NCBI RefSeq assembly: GCF_963855985.1
Contig: NC_087095.1
Coordinates: 1,126,001 to 1,190,000 of the forward strand
Direction of reading: 5' to 3'
Origin: Ostrinia nubilalis
Taxonomy: Eukaryota > Arthropoda > Insecta > Lepidoptera > Crambidae
Length of the DNA: 64,000 nt
A model generated the notes under the pieces. It was not told the origin of the DNA and ran no database searches. It worked only from the letters and a program-made list of their open reading frames with translations. The translations under genes were made by a program, and so were the position numbers. The stretch's first letter is position 1, and every line of letters starts with the position of its first letter. This document shows, one piece after another, positions 35,701-50,700 of this stretch.

Positions 35701-38700
35701 ACCTATTTATTCATTACGCATTTTCTCGACCCTCAGCTTCTTTGAAGATTTGGCAAATCACATTGTTCCAAACGTTCGCTACACCTATTTCTTTTGCATT
35801 CACTTCTTTAGTAGAAACGTGATCTTCGCCTAGAACCCTATCATTTGATACGTGCCACTGCGTATGCGACTGCGTGGCATGAACATGACCACATTTGCAA
35901 ATAAAGCCTGCCTAAGTAGGTATCTGCAAGTTCGTGAGCAAGCGGTTAAAGCTTGAACTTTTGGAAAATTGTGTTGACATGTTGTGTCAATACCCAGTCA
36001 AGGGTAATCGCGCCATTATGCTCATTAGCGACACTCTGCACCTCGCTCGCGATCGCAGGCAAGGTCGCTGTGTGCTCCACTTGTGTGGAGCTAGGGCTAC
36101 CTACCAGCTGTTCAAGTTGAGCCTTATTTCTTCTTACCTATTACGTCATTCATACTCGTAACAAATTTTTATTTGTTGAATTCAGTACATCCATAACGAT
36201 CTTATCAATGTATAGTTATGACAATGCTTTAGCTCAGCATCAGCTTGGACTTCATAATTTGAGTCTCTATTAATTGCTAGCGAATAACAAAGCTACAAAA
36301 TGATGATATCATTCAGCACTAAGCTGATTCAGTTAAAGGTTCTAACCGAACTGTAAAGTAGTTCAGTTTTTAACGTAGTAGGACAAATCTTCATTATTTT
36401 AGTCTGCATCATCAATAGCAAACTGCTGCTCCTCAAAAAACGCTGCGTTTACTACTCGTTCTTCCTCTTTACTACTCGTTTCCTATAAACGTGGTCTCCA
36501 TCGATAAAACATACGTACGACTTAAAAGGTGCCAAGTTATAGCCCTATTGCTATTGCCGCGTCTGCCCTGTCACGACGTGCGCGCGCGCAATTCGTCGCC
36601 GCGTGAATATCAATGAAGTTATGTCACGCTTGCAGTAATACGATAACTATGTGATTTTCTTCTCGAGTGCTTTCGTAGCTCCTCAGTTGAAAAAATACTA
36701 AGGTGCGAATATTTGAAATCATACAGAAATTTTGTTTTATCGAATTCTGGTTCTGCGGGTGTCTATGGGCGACGTTAATCACTTACCATCAGGTGATCCA
36801 TCTGCTCGTTTGAAAAAAAAAATTCACCTCATTCATTTTTTGTATTCCATACCTAAGTCCTGTTTAAAAACAACTCTACTATTACTCTTTCCAACTTATC
36901 GCGCTCGAACACAATACAACAATAGCTTTTAAAGTCTTTTTATTTAAAATATTCTTATCCATGTAATTTTGCATCCTAAAGTAATTTCGGACCTTGACCA
37001 CAGCCTTGACTAAGCAAAATTCAAGAAGGGTTTTAAAAATGAGGCAATTTGACGCCCCCGGCAGATGATGGAAAACTTGTCCCAGCATTTATGAAAGTAA
37101 TGTAAGGTCTTGTACTACATTAATCTTGCCCAACATTCTCAGCAACGAAAACACCCGACTTTTTAACCCAAAAAATGTTGTAAGTGTTCAAAAACAATAC
37201 TTATTTCTCAAAATACATAAATTTTCTCGACGTGGCCAGGTGGCAAGCATTTCAACACTCCATTGTCTTGACTTTTTTTCTAAAATAACTCCAAATTACG
37301 TATACATGCAGACTCCTTGACAGAATAGGTCACGTGACTCTGATATAAACGTGAGATGCGTGCGCGCTTGTGTGTGATGTTAGCTCATAGTGGGTAAACA
37401 CGATTATTTGCTCAACTCTACCACTTAAAATACAAGAAAAAATAACGCGGTGAAGTGGGAGTACTTATTATTATTCTGTGGTGTCAGGTCGTACGTATAT
37501 GGTTCCTTAGATCTTTAGATATCCCTATTCTTATAATTTTATTTTTAAAATGATTCATCTTTACTGTGCTCGTACTGTGCGATCCTACATTCAGTAACGC
37601 TTATTTGAGGATATAATATATGATTCAAGTTTAAACAGTCCTGAAAAGTCATGGTATTTCCTGGGGCATTTTTTTATTAAACTACGGACCCAAATGGTTT
37701 AGAACTGACCTGAGCACCTAGTAGTTTTAGAAAACTCTACATACTCAAACTCTTTATAAGAAAAATGAAATGATGGATACCTACTTGATGATCAATTCAA
37801 TAACCTTTCCTACTACCGCAAGTTTGCAGGTAGAGTCATTTTCAACCGACTTCAAAAAAAAAAAAAAGGAGGAGGTTCTCAATTCGACCCGTATGTTTTT
37901 TTTTTTTTTTTCTTTGTTTGTTACGCGATAACTCCGCCAATTATGAACCGATTTGAACAAATCTTTTTTCGGTGTATAGGTAATACCTCAAGGGTGGTCC
38001 CATTTAAATTTAATAATAAAAAAACAACCCCCAAGGGTGGAAAATTGGGGATGAACTTTTTTATACGCAATATCTCCGCCGATTATAAACCAATTTGAAT
38101 GATTATTTTTTTGTTGAATAGGTATTGTCAAAAGGGTGGTTTCATGCGAATTTGAAGAAAATATTTCAGCCCCAAGGGTGGAAAATTGGGGATGAACTTT
38201 TTTATACGCAATATCTCCGCCGATTATGAACCAATTTGAACGATTATTTTTTTGTTGAATAGGTATTATTTGTGTTCACGCATTTGAAGTCGGTTTTATT
38301 TTTTTTAAAAAGTTATTTATATTAATAATTAAGTAATATATTTTTCTTGATTTTAAAGTATAAGTTAATTTTAATAACAACCAGCAAGATATATGTTTGA
38401 TAGTAATATTTCATTATTCATCATGCTTCAATTACTTACAAAGAAATATCAGTGTACACGGCTGTATAAAACCTGTAAAATTATGAGTTATATTTACAAA
38501 GCAACGCGTTGCTGAACATTTGGTTTATTGCCTTTTTTATCATGTACTAATCGATTACTACCAATTTGTTTTGTATGTCGACTCACATCACTGCCTATCT
38601 AAATATAGTACTTTAACTGCCTGAAAAATAGTAGTTAGTTTCTCTCTCCAAGTGCCGTAAAAATATTGATGCCTATCCTAACTTTTTGCTGTAACTACTA

Positions 38701-41700
38701 TACTAAGTACAGGCCAGTTTTCATCTACGTACGCGTGAAAACCCGTTTTCGTAACATTTTTCATTTTTGCTCTGCACCTATTACTCGTAGCGTGATGGTA
38801 TTATATAGCCTACCGTTTAGGCGATTATCCCACTGCAATGCGCTCCGCCGCAGTACGCGGGACGACAGATTTAATGTTGACATCCAGACATCCTGATATC
38901 CAGACATCCATACATTCATACAAACTTTCGCATTTATAATATTAGTAGGATTAGTAGGATAGCCTTCCTCGATAAATGGGCTATCCTGAGATTAGCGCGT
39001 TCAAGTAAACAAACAAACAAACTCTTCAGCTTTATAATATTAGTATAGATATAAATAGATTTCATAGATTTCTTTGCAAATGTGGGCCAAAAAAGTTACA
39101 TTTGTTAAGCTAAATAAAAGTTTACAACGTAACATTACAAATACATTAAAATCTTTGCATCCTAAAACCATAATCATACAAATACACATAGAGGTTCTCA
39201 TTCAAACAACAAACGTAAAGTTTAATTTCGTTATTTGCATGTTAATTGTTGGAAATAACAGTTGTAGTTACATAACGCGGCTTTTTGGCGAGTGCGTGCG
39301 ATTTACGTGCTATGTCCACTCATGCGCAAGCAAAATAGAGCCAAAGAACTTTTAGCTTTTTTTTCGTAGGTTTGATACCAATCGGAACTTTTTGATATGA
39401 AACTGAAACTCGGTTCAGCTTTTCTTGAGGACGAAATCTTATCTGATTGTAACTTATGATGTAGCACGCTTGCTAAGTAAATACCACATACCTAGTACAT
39501 ACATAAATTATGTTTTCTGAGCACACACTTTGAACAATCTTTTAACAACTCATAAATTGTGTGTGCATGTTCATACGTGTGTTATTATCCTTACTAAAAA
39601 TATAATAGCAAAAGTAAATCTATCTTTCACCTGAATTGTTGAAACAATTTCAGTTGATTTTAAAACCAAAACGCTTATAACATTCCTTTAAATGGATGAT
39701 GATCATGATGGATGGATTGACTGTGTCACATTAGTTACCGATACGACACTATACTCGTAAAACCCTTCAGCAATACAAATCATCTGATTGCGATTCATTA
39801 GCGCGTAATGGCGATGGGAAAGCGATGGCGTGCGCACGCGCAGACGCGCTCACGTATCGACGCGCGGCAAATATTTGTAATTAAGTAACGGTGATCAACA
39901 TCGACACCGTACGCAAAGTAGGCAGAAACTAAGGCTGGGTTGCACCATCTTAGGTACTCAAAAATCTGTCAAACTCCATACAAAAAGCACCGGTTATCGT
40001 TATACATAGGTGGTGCAACTCAGCCTTAGAATTCACAACCAATGCCTGTAGTAAACTAACATTCGTGTTAGATCCAATTTTGTGATCACCTCGCTGTGTC
40101 CTTTTTTGTAAATTCGAGAATTTAATGTTATTCAAATTCGTACATGTTTATTTCTTTAACTTAGCCTAGTTCAGTTATAAGTTGTTGGGGCTTCCTGTTA
40201 AGCAACACATGTTGCTTGCGCTAGGGACCACATCTCTTCCATAGCAAGATTAACAGTAAGTAGGCAAACTTTTTGTAATTGAGTTTGACTTTTTGAATTG
40301 AGAGAAAAAAATAAGTAACACTTTAGTTTTCCATGTAAAAATTTAAACATTATAAACAGAAACTTGAAATCTAATGTTACAGGTTACACTATTCACGTTT
40401 ACTTCCAACCGCAAATCCAGGCGATTAATTAATTGATTCAATAATAAGTTTAGGCATAATATTGATATCGACTCTATTCTAGCAACTGCAGTAATAAAAT
40501 AAAATAATTAGGTAACCCTTTTTATGCAAGTTACATACGATCTAGGTACTTTTTTAGCAGAACAACGGCATGCTCAATGAAAATAGACAGAAATAATAAA
40601 AATAATGTAATAATAGTTCTAATTAATGAACTGGTTTACAATAAATTAGAAATTCGAACGAGCAAATTACTGACATCGGTATCCTTTACGTTTTCCATTG
40701 TGAACTCCTTGACACACTTATGCAGGTAAGGCTGAAACTACACTATGCTATTAGGATTATTTTAGAATAGAATAGAATTGAATTTCTTTATTGCGGTAAA
40801 TGTGGTACAAAGTAGTGATAAACAATGATTTAAAGGGCCTTTCTCTAATTAGGGTACAAACTTTAGTCATAACATTTTATGAATAAGATGCAATTGCATC
40901 AGTGTAGAAAGGTATTAAGGACATTTTCCAGTGGTTCATATCGAATGAAAAATCTGAAAGCCATGAGATATAAGCCTAAAGTGAACAATAATAAATCTAC
41001 ATTTGCATAATCATCTTTATGAAGCCAATCATAGAATATTTTTTCAATAAAATTTTAGTAATAAGTATTATTATGTTATGTTGCTAAAAAGATTGAAGGA
41101 CGATAACTTCAGTGCTGTAGCGCTACCATTAATTCAAGTTTCAAATACCTAACCTACCGCACTTACTATCGATTAAGCAACGCTAAATCGCAATATGTCA
41201 GAAAACAAATCTGGCTAATATCTAGTTTTATATGCATCGTGACTTCGTGGTTAATGTGCATTCTCTTAGGCTGGGTTGCACCATCTTACTCTAACTTTAA
41301 CAAACGTCAAAAATCTGTCAAACTCCATACAAAAAGCACCGGTTAACGTTACTCGTAGTTACCGTTAAAGTTAGGTGGTGCAACTCAGCCTTAGGCTACT
41401 ATTTATAAACCAGTCTCTACGAAAATAGATCCAATGCGGTCAAGATCAAGCTATTTCTAGCCTAAAGATGCAGTGCAATTTTATTATGAAATCCGTAGAG
41501 CATCTGTTGGACCTATGACGGGCACATTAAGCTGTACACTGTGGTATCTTATGTACATGTAATAATAAGTGCTATTTTGCAATCAATATGTATAGTCTGA
41601 TGTAGTAGTGATTGATCATGATCAGCTATAAATAAGGTGTTTAGATTTGCGGTGCTTTTCAGTTTTTATCTTTGCTTTATTTTTTATAAGTAATTCATTA

Positions 41701-44700
41701 TTACTTGCCTAATTTAGTATTTGAATTATGAAAAACAAAACAATTTACAAAGGAAATTCCTGTGAACTTTTCACACAACTTAAGAATCGGTGAATTAATG
41801 AATTGAAAATGCTTATAATTTAGGTGCTAAGCCATGAGAAAATTACTCAATAAGGTATGTGACATTTAAGTAATGTAGGTACAGACTATAGCAAATCAGA
41901 ATACACATTTTTGTAAGAAACTCAACCCTATTACAGCTTACATAAGACCCCACAGTGTTAGCTTGATGTGCCGGCGTCTGTAACTACTTTAAAGAAGCAG
42001 CAAATAATATTTTCCAACAAAGGATAAAAGATTTTATAATTAGCCCGCGTTGAGTCGAAACAGTCAATTTCGACACGATTTTATGCCGGGTTGGCCCCTG
42101 ATCTCAAAATGCATAATTATTAGCATACCTAAGTGATTAGTGAACGGAGGACTCCTTTCAGTTTTCGACACCTTAGGCTTAATTGGCTGTAAACGTGGGT
42201 TGGTGGTGGCAATTGGTTAAACAATTTATTTATGAACAGGACAAGATCCAGCATCAGGGATTAAAGACTTCGAGAATTGAAAGGTTCGATCCCTATATGG
42301 GAGTATAGAAGCACTTAATACAGGGCATTTACAAAAGCAAAGAAGATCAAACCAAAATTATAAGATAAATTTAAATACAATTAGAGCTGACATTAATCGC
42401 CTGGCTGTTTTATTGAGGTTTTTCCTGTATCATAGTAACAATTTTAAGAGACTAGCTCTAGCACAGGCTTATTCAAATTCAAATATTTAGAACTCAGAAC
42501 TCAGTATCGATCACTAATCACCCCCTGATAGTTATTTTGAAAATATATTTCATGTACAGAATTGACCTCTACAGATTTATTATAAGTATATAGATAATTC
42601 ATTATACTTGCCTAATTTAATATTTGAATTATGAAAAACAAAACAATTTACAAAGGAAATTCCTGTGAACTTTTCACACAACTTAAGAATCGGTGAATTA
42701 ATGAATTGAAAATGCTTATAATTTAGGTGCTAAGCCATGAGAAAATTACTCAATAAGGTATGTGACATTTAAGTAATGTAGGTACAGACTATAGCAAATC
42801 AGAATACACATTTTTGTAAGAAACTCAACCCTATTACAGCTTACATAAGACCCCACAGTGTTAGCTTGATGTGCCGGCGTCTGTAACTACTTTAAAGAAG
42901 CAGCAAATAATATTTTCCAACAAAGGATAAAAGATTTTATAATTAGCCCGCGTTGAGTCGAAACAGTCTATTTCGACACGATTTTATGCCGGGTTGGCCC
43001 CTGATCTCAAAATGCATAATTGCTTATTAGCATACCTAAGTGATTAGTGAACGGAGGACTCCTTTCAGTTTTCGACACCTTAGGCCTAATTGGCTGTAAA
43101 CGTGGGTTTATGCAAATAATAAATAGGACATAATACAGCATCAAGGATTTAAGACTTCGAGAATTGAAAGTTTCGATCCCTTAGATGGGAGTAGAGCACT
43201 TAATACAAGGCGTTTACAAAAGCAAAGAAGATCAAATCAAGTTATGAGATCAAATTACAATTTAAATACAATCAGACCTTGCATTGATCTGGCTGTTATA
43301 TTGAGGTTTTTCCTGTATCATAGTAACAAATAAGTGATTCTAGCAAAGGCTTATGTCAGCTTGCACGGTAGAAGAAGATTGATTGCATCATTTACAGATT
43401 AACTTTAATGTTCACACGTACAAGTAACGAGAAAGAGAAGGCTGAAACTCGCAGGCCCTCAAGATTAAATTAATAAACTTGCAAAAGAGAAATTATAAAT
43501 AAAAAACTTGAAAAAATCGAACTGAATCGGAATCGAACCCACGATTTCAGTACCTACCACTCCTCTAACATATTCCAAGTTACGAACAAACCCGTCTTGA
43601 TTGATTAGCCTCGCTGGCGGTAGTTAGAATATTTATCTTATCTAACAATTTCGTTTGTGAACTAACAAAACGCTGTTCGTGCTTTACGCATGTTACCACG
43701 ACTTCAAAGGTGTGAACAGCCGATTGATCGGTTGTCAAATCGACTTATTGTCGACAAGTTCAAGATTTGTTAAGGAGGGTACACACTAGAATCATTTGGT
43801 GTGCGAGCATTCGTTGTGTTAGCGATTGGAATCCTAGGATTTTCTTTTGAAAACCGAACAGTACCTCTAGTAGGAAAAACTTTCGAGTTCGTTTCGTTGC
43901 GTATTCAAAGTGTCATCGAAAAATTTTGTATGAAAAATTAAACAGCGCCCCCTATATTATAGCCGCCCTAGGGGGCGCTGTTTAATTTTTCATACAAAAT
44001 TTTTCGATGACACTTTGAATACGCAACTAAACGAACTCGAAAGTTTTTCCTACTAGAGGTACAGGTCATTAAACGCAGTAAACCAAACGTCGAAAAAAGC
44101 TAATGGGATCTTGATACATTTTCTCGCTGAAATAAAGTTCAATTTGCAGTAAAATGCTCTAACAAACGCTTGCGCTACGAATGCTCGCAGAGCAAAATGA
44201 TGAGTCCCCACCTTAACATAACTTTAGAAGTCCGGTGAAGATGTCACTTACGCCACTCGTTCCTTGAAACAGATCGGTCCCATTCTTCTGCGGAGGCCGT
44301 CCATCAATCTCATTACATAAAGGCGTAACGACATCGCTAGACCTCGGACCACAATTAAAAGAAATTAAGCGTCTTGTGACCGTTAGTTTAAATATCATCA
44401 GATTCGACTGTCGAATTTTGATTTTACGAGATTAAATCAAACATATTTTTGAGTACTAAATTAAATTGGTACCTAAAGTAGGCCTCATAAGTCTTCATTA
44501 CTTTTGATTAGGAATGCCGACGGTAAAAAGCTTTTTCAGTTTCAATGCTGACATTTTATGTGTTAAGCTGCTGAAGCTCGCAGCTTCCGGTGATGAAATT
44601 TCTTTTTTCGGAAAAACTATTAAGATAGAGCTTTGCTTGCTAATATATCTATAGGTAGAGTTTTTGCTTTATTCTCACAGTTTCAATCAAAATCAAATCA

Positions 44701-47700
44701 TCTAAATTCTACTCTATCTATGTATTAATTTTGTGGCTCTAACACTATGCAGTGTCTAGTTGACTACGTTGAGAGCTGATCTTGTAACCTCAACCAATTC
44801 CCAGCTTATATAATACCTAAATAATACCTAAATAATTTTGCTAGACATAAGTATTATTTATTTCGGCGTGATTGAATAACTTAAACACAATACTTTTGCT
44901 TTATTTGGGGGAACAACACGATCTTACAGCGATAATAAGCTGCCAAATCTAAAAGTTGCTTATACACTTATATGTAATTTGGTTAGCGTTCACTTAAAAT
45001 TATAGGTTGTTATCTTGTAAAAGTGCAAGGATCATTGAGATGCAGGTTATTGAACCTATTGTGTAAGCAACTTGGGAATCTTCCACCACAATCGAGTCTT
45101 TTTCAGGGTCAATTACTTACTTGAGGGCTGAAATTCAGCTACAAAAAGTTTTATTTCGCCAAGTCGAGCGCGAAGCAAACACTGCCGTACCATCCTTTAC
45201 TGGAACCATTTCGCCGCATTTTCAGGCCCCTATTTGAGAACCTCTGGATAAGACCAAAACGCAGAAATTTTGGTCATCTAGTAAGCTATAATCATATACT
45301 TAACATACAAAATTTCAAGTCTGTAGGTCAATTAGTTCCGAAGTTAAGCGAAAGCAAAGTTTCGAATTTATGACACTCACTCACTCACTGATGATCATCA
45401 AAATAGAACTAGTACTTCCCATAAACTCAGAGAGCTGAAATTTGGTACAGAGTTAGGGTTTAATAACCACATAAAGAGAAAACTATAAAAACTAGGAAAA
45501 TCGAAGATCTGGAGTAACACCACATTCATAATCAATACTACTAGCGCCACACCGGCACCGTGGTGTTCGCCAGTACCGCTCACCGCTAGATGGCGGTAGC
45601 ACTTTGAGCGTCGATTTTCTGCACCGCGGTGTCCAGATTTTTTTTCCTTTCTAGACTCCCCGTCGATTAAGTTGAATTTTGTGTAATTTGCATTTCGTTG
45701 ATTTCGTTTCGTGTATTATAATTATCGTGACTTTGTGAGGTTCGCTAAGGTTAGGTTATTAAAACAATTCTGATTCTGATTCGTTGTCCATTTTAAAGGT
45801 CGTTGAGTTTATTTGTGTTTAATATCGTAAAAAAGGTCGATAATGTTAAAAAAAGGACGACGCGCGACGTTAAATAATTTTGCCACTTTCTACAAAAAGA
45901 AGTGAAATCCCACCAAAAACATTCTGTAAAAAACTAGCCAAGTCTCGATGGAGCTGCTTGTTTATCTCTAAAAAGTAATGAAATCTAGACAAAGTCGTGC
46001 CAAGTCTATGGTTTCTTACTGCGATTTCTTTATTATTATAGTTAATGTTGTGTGACTTGGCCGTTGAACAATCTTTATTAAGATATCATACATAAGTATT
46101 ATTGAAATACGCAGCTTTATTAAGCCTACAATTGACTGGTTATTGAATCAACGTTTTCCAAGTGGGAATTTTCCATCGTCAATGGGTAGCGGTTCTGGCG
46201 ACAGATTGGTGCAATGGTGTCATGGAGCACCTGGTTTTGTACCCTTCAACGGCCAAGTCACACAACATTAACTATAATAATAAAGAAATCGCAGTAAGAA
46301 ACCATAGACTTGGCACGACTTTGTCTAGATTTCATTACTTTTTAGAGATAAACAAGCAGCTCCATCGAGACTTGGCTAGTTTTTTACAGAATGTTTTTGG
46401 TGGGATAAAGTATTTCAATCCGCTAACATATTAAAGAGCCGTTGACTTTCATGGAGCATTCGAATTCTTACTATGGATTCTGTATATTCCATTAGAATTC
46501 GTTGCTCCAAAAACCGACTCTAGCTGTAGAGCTAGAGTCGGTTTTAAGTCGGAGTCGGTAGGTATAGACCTAACACCATAAATATCGCGTTATTATGATA
46601 CTTTACATGCACATTCACAAATATAGAAAAGTAGGTCAAACTCAACTTGCAAGATTTAATTACTCCAACCAGAGCCCACGGACTAATATCGGGGCAGGTA
46701 AAGCTGAACAAAAAGTTGTACCTAGATGGGTGTAACAATATTAATTGTTAAAACAATACAAGTGATTACGTGACTAATGACCAAAAAAATAATAATATTG
46801 CCCTTCACCATTATTGGTTACACCTGTTTTACACTATCACTAATTACCTATATCAACAATAAAAACAAACTTCAATTAACAAATTGTTAAATTGCTGGTT
46901 TTGTTTGGTTTAACGATCTTACGAGTAAGTGTAGGTCATCAATTTGTTTGAAATCAATACAATACTGTATAGTCATCGTAATGAACGTTTCATCATTTTG
47001 TTTATTTAACATTTACCTACACTTAAACTTGTATACCTTATCTAAATCAAAAATAAAAAATATTATGTGTATCTTAGTAAAATTCAAACCGTGACAGTGT
47101 TCCAATCCAAAATGCCTCTTTCATACATGCCATAACTACAAAGTTGTCTGGGCAGCAGCTCCAAAATAATCGCTGTAACTTTCCAGAAGGAGTGTGCGTC
47201 TCTCCATTAGCGTGGCGGCCATTCGACGATACGGCAAATGTAAAGTCAAAAGAACAAGAATAACAGGCTTTACAATTAATACGAGTGAGTTCTAATAGAT
47301 TATAATGGATGCAATACCACAGGCAATACTGAAATAGCATGTGAGAATAGAGGAGCACCACTCTCACCCTTTCCGTGGATGGATGTCGTAAAAGCTATGG
47401 GAACATCAGGCCTCTCAAACCCGTCAGGCCAGCAAGGGGTGTGCAGGCCTGATCTTCCACGTAGGCCTGTCTGTAGTGGAGGCTTTGACAGTTCATAACG
47501 TACAATTATTCTGTCAAACGCATTGTTTATCTGACTTTATCGTACGTTATGAACTGTCAAATGATTGATGTATTGAAATCTGATGATGATGATGGACGAC
47601 TGTCCCATTTTATTGTTCATCCTTTAAAGCCTTACTAAGCTTTCGTCATTGCTTTCAGAGGATTAACCCATTAAATGTCATTCATCAAGTTTTCCAAAAC

Positions 47701-50700
47701 ATGCCGTTGCTAAACCAGCTAATGGAAACCTACCCCCGCATGACCCTAATTGAACCTCGATCAGGCTTAAGAAAGGGATTCTCTCAAAGATCACATACCC
47801 GCAAATTACTTCCGATGATACGTTGGGCAATAAAACAGCCAAAGGAAGAGAATCTCTACAAGTTCCACCATAAGATGTAAGAGCCATTGCCAAGGATTGT
47901 AATGATTGATTGATTATTACGGTCTGGTCTTTACGTAATGTTATCACCATTATTTTATTGTACTTGCTCTTTTTGCGTATCAGATGCCCTACATGACTGT
48001 ACATGTACGTGGGCTACTTGTACCCGTTTATAAAAATCGCCAGCTTAAACTCCTTGAACCGCTATTTGGTTCCCATACGAGTACCATAGTCTCATAGTAG
48101 TATTATTGTATCATTACGAGGATTATTGTCTATTGGTATTCCGTGCTGCAATCACACTTAGTTTTCTCAATTCCAAGTGATTTATTAATAAGAAACAGCA
48201 CCTAAACATGCACTTGAATGGTTACCGATTCGATGAATGAAAAAATGTGTCGTAACTTTACTTAACATCCATAAATTTATTTATTAAATATTATGTGTAT
48301 TTAATTTTACTCGGATAATTAAACACAATCATTTGTTACAATAAATTTTATAAATTCAGCGTTAACATTAACCGCCGTCGTGTTCAATATTTATAGCTGT
48401 TCGAGTTAACGACCGAAGGAAACTGACGACAGACAACCGCGTAACATATAACAGAGGAATTCATTTGATTTACTACTTAATATAAACATTGAAATAACTT
48501 GTAGAGGAAATAATCAGTTAGAGGAAAGAAAGGATATAAAAAGCATGTAGTATTTTTTATGTCCATAATTTCATCATCATCATCATCATAATTTCAGCCA
48601 CAGGACGTCCACTGCTGAACATAGGCCTCCCCTAATGCTTTCCACATTGATCGATTGGTAGCGGCCTGCGTCCAGCGCCTCCCTGCCACCCTTACGATGT
48701 CGTCGGTCCACCTTGTAGGTAAAGGTCCCACGCTGCGTTTTCCGGTACGCGGCAGCTCCATTCCAGAACCTTGCTGCCCCATCGGCCGTCAGTTCTACGT
48801 ACTATGTGCCCTGCCCCATAATTCATAATTTGGAACATAAATATAAATCTTTGCTTAGATTCGTCGATATACAGGGTGATTTTGAAATCGTTGGCATCCT
48901 TTTAAAATAAGACTCTACTCGTATTCATGATACATAGTACACACGGCCAAAGTGTTAACTATCCATTTCCATTTTTGCTCTTGCTCTCATCCAATGGTGA
49001 TTATTTGCGAAAGAACGAGACGACATGACCGGCAATGGGCAGTTAACACTGTTGCCGATAGTACATTCCCCAAATATGAGACAAAAATATTTATTATAAT
49101 AATGCAAAAATATTTATTTATTTACATTAATTAATTAACAAACATTCATTATATTCGAGCAGGCAAACCTTCCGAAAGCTAGACAGAAATAAATCTCTAT
49201 GATTGACACACAGTCTAACATTCCGGTAGTATAAGTTTAGAAGCGAAACTAAAGGCATAACGACATACATTTTATTAGTCCTATAAAGTACCGGCCATTT
49301 TGCATGTTACGTCACAACCGGTCTGTATGAAGAACTGCCTGTGTACGAAATACAATAAGTAAAATAGTTTATTCGATTACATCTGGATTCTGGGTTTATT
49401 TATTTATTAGGTACTAGCGGCCGCCCGCGACTTCGTACGCATGGATCCCGTTTTTTTTTTTTTAAAGATACCCCTCGTACTAAGCTAAATATGCTTGTGT
49501 CACGAGTGAGCTCACCACAATAGTCGAGCGGCGGCGGGGACCGAACCCGCGTTCCCCGGATCACGAGTCGGCCAGTCCGACCCCTTCACCGTTCGGCTAT
49601 CGTGGCTTTTTTTTTTACCCCCTTCATCTATCTTACGCGGTTTAGATTTTTTCATACAAATGTATTTTCCCGCTAACTCCCGTTCCCGTGGGAATTTTGC
49701 AATATCCTGTTGTAACTAAGTTTTAAGTTTACTAAGATACCCGCATGCCAAATTTCAAGCGTCTAACTTAAGCGGGTTAGATTTATTCATACATTTTTTT
49801 CCCGCTTACTCCCGTTCCTGTGGGAATTTTGCAATATCCTGTTGTAACTAAGATTTAAGTTTACTAAGATACCTGCATGCCAAATTTCAAGCGTCTAACT
49901 TAAGCGGTTTAAATTTTTCATACAAATGTTTTTTCCCGCTAACTCCCGTTCCCGTGGGAATTTTGCAATATCCTGTTGTAATAACTAAGCTATAAGTTTA
50001 CTAAGATACCTGCATGCCAAATTTCAAGCGTCTAACTTAAGCGGTTTAGATTTTTTCATAACATGGTCATATAAATGGAATGGTGAAGTCAGAAATTTGA
50101 TATTATCATCCTTTTTTTTTTTAATTTTCATACAAAATAAATTTTATAAAATCCGATTTGTATGAAAATTAAAATGAAGATATCAATTTTCTGACTTCAC
50201 CATACCATTTATATGACCATGTTAACATGGGCTAGTGTCGGCTCATATACCCATTTACCTAACACCCTGTAGATAATTACTACAGTTGACAATCAAGTTT
50301 TGTTAGTAGACAATTAAGTACACATGGTTAGTAGTTACCAATTTGTTCATATAATATGTGTGGAAATAAATAAAAATATTTATATTAACAACATTTTAAT
50401 AGTTGTTGGGACTAACCTAAACTAGACATGTTTCAAAAAGGTATGTTTAGCATATCTTGGAGAGTTGTTTTTTTTAAGTGTTTTTAGGGACCATTTATAG
50501 GGTGGTTGGAAAGTTATTTGACATTAGAATAGAATAGAATGATTGTATTTGCATAAAACATGATATCCAGTAGTAATTAATCGCAGAATTTATGATTTAT
50601 TTAATCTAGTTAACTGGCAGTTCATCCTTGATCGTACTCTGCAATAAGTGATTGCATATTCATCAGTTTATGTGTTTCCGTGTAGAATCGAGCCTGTCTT

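Noticed and set aside
44213..44398. Minus ORF with [17 protein letters not shown]
   Set aside because: The segment looks like a repeat-derived fragment seen in moths, but I could not place it in a family. No start or splice context.
46162..46434. 90-codon plus ORF
   Set aside because: Lies on the inverted arm of the MITE at 45907-46406.
48870..48900. Terminus of another TA-flanked element (TATACAGGGTG)
   Set aside because: Only one end was found; no matching inverse end within a reasonable distance.
49637..50040. CRISPR array
   Set aside because: Repeats and spacers are not distinct; the whole 135-bp unit is repeated, and the genome is eukaryotic.
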